NCBI GenBank assembly: GCA_027487775.1
Contig: JAIYCY010000030.1
Coordinates: forward strand, 157,012 to 221,011
Origin: Planctomycetaceae bacterium
GTDB taxonomy: Bacteria; Planctomycetota; Phycisphaerae; Tepidisphaerales; Tepidisphaeraceae
DNA length: 64,000 bases
Direction of reading: 5' to 3'
The position numbers and the translations under genes were made by a program. The notes below the pieces were generated by a model, which did no database searches, was not told where the DNA came from, and was given only the letters and a program-made list of their open reading frames with translations. This document shows, piece by piece, positions 27,043-35,943 of this stretch (the first letter of the stretch is position 1; each line of letters opens with the position of its first letter).

Positions 27043-28317
27043 ATGCGGTATCGGATGAAGGTCGAATCATCGGGCGATGGAGAAGCGTCGGCATCGTCGC
27101 ACCGGCCGGCTTCTGGTCGGTTTGATGCCTTGGACGTTGACGCGGACGCTCGAGACGCTGAATCGCGCTCTCGAGATTCGCGAAGTTGGCAGCGGTGGCG
27201 ACTGGTGCGAGCGGCGGCGATCGTTCCGTGGGCGTGGGCGATCGGACTTTCGATCATGCTCGTCGTCGCGTGGTTTACGCCGCAGGACTTCAGACTCACG
27301 TCCAAGCCCTACCTTGCAGTGGTAGCGATCACGTTTCTTTTCGACACGATGATTTTCCACGTCGGGCTTCTGACGCTCGCGCCGGCGGCCCTGGCCATGA
27401 TTCTGCGGCGAAGGCGATTGTCTGCCGGACTTTTGATGTTGAGCCTCCTGCTGCTTGCGAGCCCAATATGGGATGCGCGACCCAAATCGATCGACAGTCA
27501 GCTGTCACACAGATCGAAGCTGCGCGTGTTTAGCTTGAATGTCTACGCGGACAATCGCTCTTATGATTCGATTGTGGCGGAGATCAATCGTTGGGATCCT
27601 GATGTGATTGTGTTGGTGGAGATGTCCGGTCGGACTGGCAAGGCGATTATTCCTCAGTTGAAGGAAGAGTATCCATACATAAGCTACCCCAATGTGATTG
27701 GCGGTGGGACCGTGCTAACGCGTACTCCGTCGAAGCGACAGACGTCTCCGCTTGCTTACCGTATAGGCGAGCCCGAAGCAGACGCCCCGCGTGAGCCTGT
27801 TGTGATGGAGTTTTCCGGGATCGATGTCGCGATTTACGGCGTGCATCTGATGTCGCCGAGCCGGACGCTGAAGCAATCAACTGGATGGGATGCGTTCGGC
27901 ACGCTCGCGTACTCGACGCGGGAGAATCGCAGGCAGGTTGCAGATCTTACCGAGCTGATTCAACTCGAGACCCGGCCGACGATCATCGCGGGAGACTTCA
28001 ACTTTACCCGCCACACTGCCAACATGAAGCAGCTGCGATCGGTCGGGATGATCGAGTCTCATGCGCAAGCGGGCACTGGTCTTGGAATCACGTGGACGCC
28101 GAAGTGGTGGCCTCAGATTTCGCGATTGTCCGGATTTCGCATCGATCACATCCTGATGACGCGAGAACTTAAGGCGATTGCTCATTACGTCGGTCATGAC
28201 GTCGGAAGCGATCACTTGCCTGTCATCTCGGATATTGTGCTTGTGACGGAAGCATTACCTGACACGAGCGAATCGAAGCCAAGTGATGCCAGTACTGGAA
28301 CCGTCTCACCCCGATGA
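27043..28317 (+). CDS. Endonuclease/exonuclease/phosphatase-family protein with membrane helices
   Basis: 424 residues from the ATG at 27043; a GTG lies 6 bases upstream. Residues about 55-150 hold three hydrophobic segments (IVPWAWAIGLSIMLVVAWF, YLAVVAITFLFDTMIF, LTLAPAALAMILR, LMLSLLLLASPIW). The EEP catalytic fold follows: LRVFSLNVYADNR (Asn), DVIVLVEMSG (Glu for Mg), YGVHLMSPS (His), IIAGDFNFTR (Asp, Asn), FRIDHILMT and GSDHLPVISDIVL (terminal Asp-His). All catalytic positions are present. Family members of this shape (membrane-tethered, periplasm-facing) may be phosphodiesterases of lipids or DNases; the substrate is not readable. Confidence 0.85.
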   Translation: MRYRMKVESSGDGEASASSHRPASGRFDALDVDADARDAESRSRDSRSWQRWRLVRAAAIVPWAWAIGLSIMLVVAWFTPQDFRLTSKPYLAVVAITFLFDTMIFHVGLLTLAPAALAMILRRRRLSAGLLMLSLLLLASPIWDARPKSIDSQLSHRSKLRVFSLNVYADNRSYDSIVAEINRWDPDVIVLVEMSGRTGKAIIPQLKEEYPYISYPNVIGGGTVLTRTPSKRQTSPLAYRIGEPEADAPREPVVMEFSGIDVAIYGVHLMSPSRTLKQSTGWDAFGTLAYSTRENRRQVADLTELIQLETRPTIIAGDFNFTRHTANMKQLRSVGMIESHAQAGTGLGITWTPKWWPQISRLSGFRIDHILMTRELKAIAHYVGHDVGSDHLPVISDIVLVTEALPDTSESKPSDASTGTVSPR

Positions 28318-28430
28318 CAGATTGTAGGTGTCGTCTTCGGCGACATGTGTGAGGAAGCGTTGCGATTTAGCGCTCTTGACTTGGGATGAGTCGACTATGA
28401 AATCATCCGACGCAGGCGATCGGAAATGAA

Positions 28431-29774
28431 TCAAGCGGAACGGGCGACGTCTTGGGGATTGACAATCGCATCGGGCAGTGCCAGAGAAGATTCCGTCCCG
28501 ATCGCGAGTCTATGAAACGCACGCCATTGTTCCCCTCGACCTTGATGACTGAACTGATGACAGCGTGATTGTCCGCCTGCGCCGAGCCTTGATCGGAGGT
28601 CTGGGTCAGCGTGCCAGAGTCGCAGCGTGCGAGCGAGTTCATCGACGACTTGCTCGGGCTCGGTGTCATCTGTGACGGGGACTTTGTGTCCGCTGGTTTC
28701 GTCGACCATCAGGCCGGGCGTATTGATGTCGAGCGTGAGCACGGGAATTCCGAGCGCCATCGCTTCGGGAGTTGTGCCCATGCTGTCGCGAAGCACGCAA
28801 TGCGCATAGACATCAGCGGTCGCGAGCGTGCGGACGTTCTGTGCGTGCGGCGCGTCGCCTAAAAATCGGACCCGATCGGAGATGCCGAGATCGCGAGCGA
28901 GTTTTTCAAGTCGCGGTCTGTCGGGGCCGTCGCAGGCGTGGACGTACTCGATGTTGGGAATGCCGGTGCGTGCGATGGCTCGCAGGACGAGATCGATGCC
29001 GCGATAATAACTGATTCCGCCGACGCCTACGACGCGGAAGGTTCTGCTGCTGCTTCCTGCAACGGACTCAAGGTGCTGCGTACGTGCGGCTCGTGCGGGT
29101 GCGAGTATCGATTCGTCGCTCATGTTGCCGCTGCTGATGAGAATCGCGCGTTGCGGTTTGAACGACATGACCGCGTCGTAGGTGGATTGCGTGCCGCACA
29201 GCACGATCGAAGCGGCTCTGATGCATCTCTTCAGGGCCGGGTCGCGTCGCCATGTTTCGCGTGCGAGCCAGCGCAGCCATTCGCCCCAGAGTGCGCGAAG
29301 GTTGACCCCTCGTCGGAACTTCGGCGGCATCAGGTCGCCGCCGACGACGGTTCCGAAGATGAACTTTGCACCGTGTGGTACCAGAGCTGCGCCCGCGCTT
29401 GGCATCCACCATCGCGTGTAGGACACGTGCTGAACGATCTCGAATCGTTCATCAGCGTGCCACTGAATTGCCTCCCGCGCGGCAGCCTTTTGCCAGAAGT
29501 AGTAGTGAATATTGAGAAGTGCATACGCGCTCTGTCTCATCCATGCGAAGATCGGAGGCAGCTTGACATACCGAACATGAATGCGATCCCGATCAATCAG
29601 GGTTGGCAGATAACTTTCGATATCCGTGCGATTATCCTCATGCGTTATGAGATAGACGTCCTGCGTACGGGCGAGTTCGCGCACAAAATTCCAGCCTGTA
29701 CCCCATTCGCTTCCCTTGCCGGGCGCGCATGCGTAGGAGATGACCAGAAGTTTGGGCGATGTGCCGTTGGACAT
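28431..29774 (-). CDS. Glycosyltransferase family 4-like enzyme
   Basis: 447 residues from the ATG at 29772-29774 (MSNGTSPKLLVISYACAPG); the frame extends 8 codons further. GT-B fold: the N-terminal domain opens with a nucleotide-type strand and GKGSEWGTGWNFVREL, and the C-terminal domain shows VVGVGGISYYRGIDLVLRAI, DRVRFLGDAPHAQNVRTLATADVYAHCVL and SMGTTPEAMALGIPVLTLD, with the EALA-type Glu that contacts the nucleotide-sugar. It likely adds a sugar to a lipid-linked or surface polysaccharide. It stands apart from the other sugar genes, about 270 bases from a PmtA-like gene on the same strand. Confidence 0.85.
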   Translation of the reverse strand: MSNGTSPKLLVISYACAPGKGSEWGTGWNFVRELARTQDVYLITHEDNRTDIESYLPTLIDRDRIHVRYVKLPPIFAWMRQSAYALLNIHYYFWQKAAAREAIQWHADERFEIVQHVSYTRWWMPSAGAALVPHGAKFIFGTVVGGDLMPPKFRRGVNLRALWGEWLRWLARETWRRDPALKRCIRAASIVLCGTQSTYDAVMSFKPQRAILISSGNMSDESILAPARAARTQHLESVAGSSSRTFRVVGVGGISYYRGIDLVLRAIARTGIPNIEYVHACDGPDRPRLEKLARDLGISDRVRFLGDAPHAQNVRTLATADVYAHCVLRDSMGTTPEAMALGIPVLTLDINTPGLMVDETSGHKVPVTDDTEPEQVVDELARTLRLWHADPDLRSRLGAGGQSRCHQFSHQGRGEQWRAFHRLAIGTESSLALPDAIVNPQDVARSA

Positions 29775-30040
29775 GAGACTGTAAATGACGCGTACCACTC
29801 AGATACACAATCCGCGCGGATTGTGTTCATCACACTGAATCACCATGGTGTGGATCGGCTTGATCGGGGTGTCACTTCAGCGTCGAAACTTCACCAGTGG
29901 TGTATCGCTGAGACTCTCGATATGAAGCGACTCCGATAAACTCAGTATTTGCACTCAATCGCATTGCGGTTGGTTTGCATGCTCGCCCCCAAGTTCGTTG
30001 AGATTCGGCGGTAAAGTCGGGCGATGTTGATGTCTTGTGG

Positions 30041-30634
30041 TCAGTTGCGGGCTGACGGTCCGGGAATCGGTGTGCGGACACGGCAGTGATACGCTCCGCC
30101 CGGCGGGATGTTGACCGGGACGCGTCGGTATTCCACATGCTCAAAAAGTCGCCGATAAAATGAACGATAAACTGCAATGGGGAATTCGGTGAGTTGGCTG
30201 TACCAGGCATCGCTCGCATAAGAATGCATCAAGCGGCGGACGCTCGCGACGGTTTTGCCCGGCAGGCTGGGCATCGGCAGACCGCTGATCACCAGATCGA
30301 CCTTGCTGATTCCCAGTTTGTTCAGCGTCGCATCGAGATTCGTCACATCCACCACCAGCACGTCTGCCTGCTTGGAGCTCGATCGCTTCCATGTCGCCGA
30401 TTCGATCCTGTCGGCAAAATCCTGATCGATCTCAACTGCGATCAGGCGGCTGTCTCGGTGCATCTGGCTGACGATTTGCCGGGTCACAGCGCCGGTTCCC
30501 GCGCCCAGTTCGACGATCACCTGCGGACGATCGGGATCGACATGCCTGCAAAGCTCCCTCGCCATCGAGCGACTCGACGGTGCTACGCTCGCCACCCGTG
30601 TTCCATGCTTCAGAAATTTCTTCAGGAAGATCAT
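30041..30634 (-). CDS. PmtA-like class I methyltransferase
   Basis: 197 residues. It opens FLKKFLKHGTRVASVAPSSRSMARELC, the N-terminal helix and APSS motif of phospholipid N-methyltransferases. The SAM site is VIVELGAGTGAVTRQI near 38-53 and LIAVEIDQDFADRI near 67-80; VDLVISGLPMPSLP near 110-123 follows the pattern of the rRNA adenine dimethylase-like catalytic loop. Predicted to methylate phosphatidylethanolamine or a related lipid head group at the membrane. AGAGG lies 5 bases before the ATG. The product, phosphatidylcholine or a mono-/dimethylated lipid, cannot be read. Confidence 0.82.
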   Translation of the reverse strand: MIFLKKFLKHGTRVASVAPSSRSMARELCRHVDPDRPQVIVELGAGTGAVTRQIVSQMHRDSRLIAVEIDQDFADRIESATWKRSSSKQADVLVVDVTNLDATLNKLGISKVDLVISGLPMPSLPGKTVASVRRLMHSYASDAWYSQLTEFPIAVYRSFYRRLFEHVEYRRVPVNIPPGGAYHCRVRTPIPGPSARN

Positions 30635-30853
30635 TCAAACCTCTAACGATGTTGTACCTGCACTATCTGATCAACCGGCTTGTGTTCCATTCTCGACAGT
30701 GCCGAACGGCCTACCTCGCTTGGTGTCGAAGAAAATCGCTCCGCATCATGCCGTGTCACGCCGACGTCGTCTAGCAGGTCAGGGCGAGTATTCTTGCCGT
30801 AGACTAGAGGCACCACTGGAAACCTGGACTCATCCGACCGATCATCAGTCAGG

Positions 30854-31033
30854 ATGACCAGCGGAACTCGACCATGCAAAGGCTGTAAACAGGCGTTTAG
30901 TTCTTACGTCGAAAAGTGTCCGCATTGTGGCCGCGACGATGCGCACGGATCGCAGCTGATGGGTGTCATTATTCTCGTCGGCATTCTGATGCTCCTTCTT
31001 CCGATCCTTGCGATCGTGATGCTTTGGTTTTGA
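30854..31033 (+). CDS. Small zinc-ribbon protein with C-terminal membrane helix
   Basis: 59 residues from the ATG at 30854. CKGC at 8-11 and CPHC at 22-25 form a complete four-cysteine zinc ribbon (CxxC-x10-CxxC). Residues 36-58 (MGVIILVGILMLLLPILAIVMLW) form one transmembrane helix. This domain pair is common in small bacterial proteins of unknown role that may interact with membrane complexes. The upstream Shine-Dalgarno sequence is weak (only AGG). It is convergent with rnd, whose stop codon lies 59 bases away. Coding status rests on the ribbon plus helix being in one frame. Confidence 0.6.
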   Translation: MTSGTRPCKGCKQAFSSYVEKCPHCGRDDAHGSQLMGVIILVGILMLLLPILAIVMLWF

Positions 31034-31092
31034 CGACAGCCATTTTCGCCGGGCCGTCGGATGTTCGCCGTCACGTTGAATTCACTGCTTTT

Positions 31093-32358
31093 TCAATTCA
31101 CCGAATCCAGGGCTTCCTTGATCGCATCTCCGATGGCTCTGCTTCGCCAGCCGACGAGCAGAGCGTTATCGTGGATCGATCGACCAGCGTCATGTGCCCG
31201 AAGGAGATCGCCGGCGTCTTGTCGACTGCCGACCACCGCCGGGTCGAGCCCGAAGGCGAAGCAGACCGACTGAATTTTCGCCCAGACCGCGTCGATTCGG
31301 AACTTGTCGGAGAGTCCCTGTTCCTCGCCCTCCTCGTCTTTCGTGCGTCCGACGGGAACCGTCACGCCACGTCTGGCGGCCTCGAGGATGGCGTTGGCGT
31401 GCTGCTCGATCACGGGCCTCGGAAGATGCTTCACATTCTTCAGTTGATCCATTGTCTTGGGCGGGCGCTTTGACAGATCGACCAGGCACTCATCTTTGAC
31501 CATCGTGCGCGGCGGGACGTCTGCCTCCCGCGCAGCAGCGTCGCGCCAGAGCACGAGTTCTTTCAGCACGTTCACGCCGCGTGCTTCGAGGCTTCCCACG
31601 CCACGAACGCGTTGCCATGCGAGATTCGGATCGCACGCGTCGCGCAGAGCATCACACCTCGCCTGGCACTCTTGGTTGACCCACCCGTCTCGCCCGGCCT
31701 CGCGGAGTTGCTCATCGAGACGGGACGCGACGAGCGGGAGATATCGAACATCGTCGGCGGCGTATCGAAGCTGTGCGTTGCTGAGCGGGCGTAGTGTCCA
31801 ATCTGTGAACGTGAATCCTTTGTGCAACTTCACGCCGGAAAGCTCCAGCACCAGCTTGGCCAGCGACGCTGGGTAACTCAGCGAAGCAAATCCCGCTGCG
31901 ATCTGCGTATCGAAGACGTTGGCTGGGATCGTGCCGGTCAATCGATACACCTGATCCAGATCCTGCTCGCCGGCGTGGACGAGTGTGCGGATGTTTGGAT
32001 CAGCGACGAGTCGAAAAACCGGCTCGATGTCGAATCCTGCAATCGGATCGACGAGCCACACCGCATCGCTTGTCGCGATCTGCACGAGGCAGGTTTGCGG
32101 CCTGTAGCTGGCCTCGCCGATGAACTCGGTATCGAAGGCGAAAGTTCCAGCGGCTTGCAGTGCTTCGAGCATCTGCGTCATCTGACTTTCGTCCGAGACG
32201 ACCGTGGCTCGCCCTCGAAAGACGCCCGGCAGATCCGGGATTGCCTCCGTGCCGGACTCGGCTTCCGGATGATGGGCGGCATCATGCGATGCCTTGCGCA
32301 GTCGGCTGCGCCAGGCGACGGTGGGGTGAGGTTTTCCGGGTCGAGACGGGCGATTCAT
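31093..32358 (-). CDS. rnd: Ribonuclease D
   Basis: 421 residues. The DEDDy 3'-5' exonuclease domain covers about residues 50-225: FAFDTEFIGEASY (first Asp and Glu), LVHAGEQDLDQVY (second Asp) and YAADDVRYLPLV (final Asp with the Tyr). The central region carries WRDAAAREADVPPRTMVKDECLVDLSKRPP, the first HRDC domain, and a second HRDC-like region follows to the end. The roughly 40 N-terminal residues are a variable extension. RNase D trims tRNA and other structured RNA 3' ends in the cytosol. Length is close to the E. coli enzyme (375) plus the extension. Confidence 0.93.
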   Translation of the reverse strand: MNRPSRPGKPHPTVAWRSRLRKASHDAAHHPEAESGTEAIPDLPGVFRGRATVVSDESQMTQMLEALQAAGTFAFDTEFIGEASYRPQTCLVQIATSDAVWLVDPIAGFDIEPVFRLVADPNIRTLVHAGEQDLDQVYRLTGTIPANVFDTQIAAGFASLSYPASLAKLVLELSGVKLHKGFTFTDWTLRPLSNAQLRYAADDVRYLPLVASRLDEQLREAGRDGWVNQECQARCDALRDACDPNLAWQRVRGVGSLEARGVNVLKELVLWRDAAAREADVPPRTMVKDECLVDLSKRPPKTMDQLKNVKHLPRPVIEQHANAILEAARRGVTVPVGRTKDEEGEEQGLSDKFRIDAVWAKIQSVCFAFGLDPAVVGSRQDAGDLLRAHDAGRSIHDNALLVGWRSRAIGDAIKEALDSVN

Positions 32359-32469
32359 CAGTAGGCCTTCATCGGGTCCGATCGGGCCTTGTGGCGATCG
32401 GGCTGATCATCGGGGTTAAGCTTTGCGGGTTGAGTTTGACGACCTACGTGTCGGGCTGGTTTAGGGGTT

Positions 32470-32946
32470 TTATCGCGCCATTTCGAACGGCAGTTTGTAG
32501 CGAACGCCGTTGACAAAAATGTCCATCGATTCGACGCGTGTGACTCGGTTGCTGAGCGGGAATCGTTCGCCGACTTCGTTGTAGAAGAACTTAAAGCTCA
32601 GGCGACGGATCGTGCCGGTTTCGATGCGTTCGATGGGTACGACGTACTGGCCGTTGAGCCAGATTTGGACGTCGACCCAGTCGGTGCCGGAAAAGTTGGT
32701 CACGGTGATTTGGTTGTAGGTGTAACCGACGTTTGCACGGCCGGCGATCTCACCGACGACCGGCGCGTCGGCGGGGAAAGGATGAACCGCCGCGGCTTCG
32801 GCGCGGAATTGAGCGGCCGATTTATTCAGCGTGGCGTCCGCGTTGGGCAGCACGGTTGCGTTCTTTGTGCAGCCCGCAGCGCCGATCACCCATGCCGCCG
32901 CCATCCCTACAGCCACGCATCCGCCAACTTGTCTCAAACGGGTCAT
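32470..32946 (-). CDS. Small lipoprotein (YcfL-like or DUF-type) of unknown function
   Basis: 158 residues from the ATG at 32944-32946, immediately preceded by GGAGG at ideal spacing; the frame reaches 33171 but that part is a highly charged non-family tail. The signal CVAVGMAAAWVIGAAGC ends in lipobox GAAGC. The mature part has beta-strand phrases (NFSGTDWVDVQIWLNGQYVVPIERI, SFKFFYNEVGERFPLSNRVTRVESMDIFVNGV). It looks like one compact envelope domain. No partner gene is evident. Confidence 0.65.
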   Translation of the reverse strand: MTRLRQVGGCVAVGMAAAWVIGAAGCTKNATVLPNADATLNKSAAQFRAEAAAVHPFPADAPVVGEIAGRANVGYTYNQITVTNFSGTDWVDVQIWLNGQYVVPIERIETGTIRRLSFKFFYNEVGERFPLSNRVTRVESMDIFVNGVRYKLPFEMAR

Positions 32947-33513
32947 AGATCCTCCATGACAAAGTGAAATTCCAATCGTCTCGAACCCTTCGTATGGGTT
33001 CGGCTCAAAGCATATCGGACGAACAGAAGAAGGCCAACCTCTGCCAACACCCACACGACCCCCAAAACCGGAAGCCCTCAATGTGCACGGCTTGGGCGCT
33101 TGTTCGTCGATTTTCACACGCTCGGCTGCAACTTTCGCACGCTCGCGCGCGCATTCGACACGCTCGCGCACAACACGAATCTCGCCCTCGCTCTATTGAG
33201 CGACTCAGCCGTCACCCCGACAAGCCGAATTGAATCTTTCGGCCAGCAAGACATTTGCGCCTCCTCTCGTTGCCTTCCCACTCTGATGAGCTCCAGATGA
33301 TCGATTCGCTTCGGTGTGCGTTGCGCGGCCTGTGTCTTTGCGTGTGGATCCCTCCAAAACCTTCCGAGGGGTTCTGAGCTTGCACGCGCGACACCTCTAT
33401 ACTCTCAGGCGCGCTGCGCGAATGCGTCCGCACCTGCGCAGCGCGATGCTCTTTTTTCTTGCGGGAATGCGGGGATTGTCGGTCGGGGCGGATCGGCGGG
33501 AAAGGAGGGATTT
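32947..33513. other. Intergenic region with promoter-like box and attenuator-like hairpin
   Basis: No supported gene. Features seen: a TATACT box at 33398-33403 without a clear -35, then a 10-bp perfect inverted repeat (33410-33419 with 33436-33445, CGCGCTGCGC / GCGCAGCGCG), then a T-rich run at 33452-33460. A transcript started from the TATACT box would begin at about the first stem base, so the hairpin and T run could end it or regulate what follows. Confidence 0.5.
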
Positions 33514-33636
33514 ATGGCAATGTCAGATGAAGGCGCGGGCGTTGGCTGCGTAGGATTGGACGGAGTCGAGTTGTCCGGGTACCAATGTCCGGCTTGTCTG
33601 GTTGATAGACGACGTGGTTTTTCTTTTTTGGACTGA
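33514..33636 (+). CDS. 40-residue leader-like ORF before the FKBP gene
   Basis: The ATG at 33514 has a near-perfect Shine-Dalgarno (AAAGGAGGG) five bases upstream, the strongest in the window. The product is 40 residues ending in GYQCPACLVDRRRGFSFLD, with a CPAC pair that could bind metal or form a disulfide. Its stop lies 10 bases before the FKBP start codon. It may be a leader peptide or a small protein translated in tandem with the isomerase. Homology is unknown. Confidence 0.45.
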   Translation: MAMSDEGAGVGCVGLDGVELSGYQCPACLVDRRRGFSFLD

Positions 33637-33646
33637 AAGGTTTGTC

Positions 33647-34561
33647 ATGCGAGTGAATCGAAGCGTGTTGATGGCGGTTTGTGCCGGGCTGGTTTCGACG
33701 ATGGCGGCTGCGAGTTACGCGGATGAGGCGGCGGCTCCTGCACCCGCGACGGCGGATGCGACAGCCGCGGCTGCGGATGCACCCGCGACGGCGGATGCAC
33801 CCGCGACGGCGGAGACCGCAGCAGCACCGAAGTCGGGCATGTCGGAGTCGGAGCTTGTGGGCTACGGCATTGGTCTGGGTCAGGGCCGACAGATCAAAGA
33901 GATGCTCGATCAGAACAAGACGATGTTGGAAGAGCTGGGTTTGACGTTCGATGTGGCGGCGTTCAAGCGTGGCTTGCTGGCGGCGCTGGAAGGGGTTGAG
34001 CCGGCGGCGAGCGATGAAGAGATTCAGGCGGCCCTGTTTGCATTCCAGATGCAAGCGATGGCGAAGCAGAATGAGCAGGCCGAAGCCGAGGCCGCGAAGA
34101 ATCTCTCGGAAGGCAACGCGTATCTCGAGGCCAACCGTGCCAAGCCGGGCGTGACCGTCACGGAATCGGGCTTGCAGATCGAAACACTCCGCAAGGGCGA
34201 GGGTGCTGCGCCGAAGTCCGGCGAGAGCGTCAAGGTTCAGTACAAGGGTACGTTCATCAACGGCGAAACCTTTGACAGCAGCTATGACCGTCAGGAGCCC
34301 GCGGAGTTTGAAGTCGATGGCGTGATTCCCGGATTCAGCGAAGGGCTGAAGTTGATGAATGTCGGCGGCAAGTCGCGACTGGTCATCCCCGCCAAGATCG
34401 CCTACGGCGAGCAGGGCAACCGTCGGATTCCGCCGAACTCGGTGCTGGTGTTCGAAGTCGAACTTCTCGACGTCCTTCCGCCCGCGCCCGGAGCAACCCC
34501 CGCCGAAGCAGCTCCTACAGAGGCGGCTCCCGCGGAACCCGCCCCCGCAGGTATGGAGTGA
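33647..34561 (+). CDS. FKBP-type peptidyl-prolyl isomerase, exported, Mip/FkpA-like
   Basis: 304 residues from the ATG at 33647 (AAAGG upstream). Signal peptide residues 1-26 (VLMAVCAGLVSTMAAASYA). An Ala/Pro/Thr linker follows, built of 18-nt repeats encoding APATAD. Residues about 65-160 are the helical FKBP_N dimerisation domain (SEYxxGxxLG-type: ELVGYGIGLGQGRQIKEML). The catalytic FKBP domain covers about 185-280 (VQYKGTFINGETFDSSYDR, VIPGFSEGLKLMNVGGKSRLVIP, AYGEQGNRRIPPNSVLVFEVELL) with all usual pocket residues (Tyr, Phe, Asp, Val-Ile, Trp replaced by Leu, Tyr, Phe). A second Ala/Pro tail ends the protein. It folds envelope proteins outside the cytoplasm. Confidence 0.93.
   Translation: MRVNRSVLMAVCAGLVSTMAAASYADEAAAPAPATADATAAAADAPATADAPATAETAAAPKSGMSESELVGYGIGLGQGRQIKEMLDQNKTMLEELGLTFDVAAFKRGLLAALEGVEPAASDEEIQAALFAFQMQAMAKQNEQAEAEAAKNLSEGNAYLEANRAKPGVTVTESGLQIETLRKGEGAAPKSGESVKVQYKGTFINGETFDSSYDRQEPAEFEVDGVIPGFSEGLKLMNVGGKSRLVIPAKIAYGEQGNRRIPPNSVLVFEVELLDVLPPAPGATPAEAAPTEAAPAEPAPAGME
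33740..33813 (+). repeat. 18-nt repeats in the FKBP linker
   Basis: GCACCCGCGACGGCGGAT occurs at 33740-33757, 33779-33796 and (17 of 18 bases) from 33797, encoding APATAD units of the linker after the signal peptide. Multiples of three keep the frame. Confidence 0.85.
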
Positions 34562-34776
34562 TGACGCCGACGTGGCGAGACCGCGCAGGCCTCGGAATGA
34601 TCGCACGGATCTCGCGTCAGGCTTGAACCGTCCGAGAAATCGCGCGTCTCTGCGGCGCAGGACGCCTCGAAGGCCGGTGTGAGTTGATCGTTGATCGATT
34701 CATCGATTCATCGATTTATCGAATCCGCGCGATTCGCGGCTGACGATTCGAGAGAACTCGGCTACACTCATGCGTG

Positions 34777-35943
34777 ATGCTGATCTGGCTCTTCCGAGCT
34801 TTGTTCGTGGTGCTGATGGCGTCGGTGTCGTGGGCCTTTATCACCGACACGACCGCCGTCACGGGGTTTAATAGCGTCCTGATCTTCGTTGCGGTGATCG
34901 TTGTCGGATTTTCGATCGTCTGCATCGACATTCTTTCGCCGCGCAAAAAGCTGACGGTGTTTGCCGGCACGTTTTTCGGGCTGCTGGTCGGCGTGTTGAT
35001 TGCGTATGCGTTGTCGTTCGTGGTTCGGCTGCTGGTTGAGCAGTATGCCGTCGGGGTGGATTGGCTTTACGAGCCTGAGAAGAAGCAGGCGTTGATCGAC
35101 TTCATCACGCTGATGGTGGGCGTGGTGTCGTGTTATTTGTCGATCAGTTTTGTGTTGCAGACCAAGGACGATTTTCGCTTCATCGTGCCGTATGTCGAGT
35201 TTGCGAAGGAAACCAAGGGCGTTCGTCCGGTGCTGCTGGATTCGAGCGTGCTGATCGATGGTCGGATCGCGGACATCGCGCAGACGGGGGTGTTCGACAG
35301 TCCGCTGATCGTGCCGGGCTTTGTCCTGCGTGAGTTGCAACAGGTGGCTGACAGCGCGGATCGCCTGAAGCGGAATCGCGGTCGGCGCGGGCTGGATGTT
35401 CTGGCGCGGCTGCAGAAGCTTCCGCGTGTGGATGTGAGCGTCTATCAGTCGGCGCAGGATGAGGAGAAGAACATCGAGGTCGACTCGGCCATCATGCATC
35501 TGGCGAAGGATCTGTCTGCGCGGGTGCTGACGACGGATTTTGGATTGAACAAGGTCGCGCAGGTTTCGGGCGTGCAGGTGATCAATGTCAACGATCTGGC
35601 GAATGCGCTGAAGGCTGAAGTGTTGCCCGGCGAGACGCTGCGTGTGCGTGTGGTGCGTGCGGGCGAAGAATCGAATCAGGGCGTGGGGTTCTTTGACGAC
35701 GGGACGATGGTGGTGGTCGAGCACGGGAAGAATCACATCGGCAGCGAGATCGAGTTTGTGGTGACCAACACGCGACAGACGAGCGCGGGCAAGATGATAT
35801 TTGGCCGGATGACCGACGCGCAGCGTGCGATGCTCGATGGACAGCAGGTCGGTGAATCGGCGAAGTCTGGCGACGCAGCATCGAGAGATGACCGAGGTGC
35901 GCGGCGTGATGATCGATCGACTCCACAGCGGCGGGGACGATAG
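34777..35943 (+). CDS. PIN/TRAM domain membrane protein (YacL-like)
   Basis: 388 residues. Four hydrophobic segments lie within residues 1-130 (for example FRALFVVLMASVSWAFI and FAGTFFGLLVGVLIAYAL). The PIN nuclease domain follows (RPVLLDSSVLIDGRIADIAQTG with the first Asp pair, then DSAIMHLAKDLSARVLTTDFGLNKVA with the remaining acidic residues), and a TRAM domain near 285-350 (GETLRVRVVRAGEESNQGVGFFDDGTMVVVE) typical of RNA binding. In Firmicutes this architecture is YacL, a putative membrane RNase. Either GTG 34774 or ATG 34777 can start it. The stop overlaps the ispD start by one base, indicating an operon. Confidence 0.9.
   Translation: MLIWLFRALFVVLMASVSWAFITDTTAVTGFNSVLIFVAVIVVGFSIVCIDILSPRKKLTVFAGTFFGLLVGVLIAYALSFVVRLLVEQYAVGVDWLYEPEKKQALIDFITLMVGVVSCYLSISFVLQTKDDFRFIVPYVEFAKETKGVRPVLLDSSVLIDGRIADIAQTGVFDSPLIVPGFVLRELQQVADSADRLKRNRGRRGLDVLARLQKLPRVDVSVYQSAQDEEKNIEVDSAIMHLAKDLSARVLTTDFGLNKVAQVSGVQVINVNDLANALKAEVLPGETLRVRVVRAGEESNQGVGFFDDGTMVVVEHGKNHIGSEIEFVVTNTRQTSAGKMIFGRMTDAQRAMLDGQQVGESAKSGDAASRDDRGARRDDRSTPQRRGR

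Noticed and set aside
30916..31473. 185-residue plus-strand frame
   Set aside because: It overlaps the small zinc-ribbon gene and is antisense to the end of rnd; no motif.
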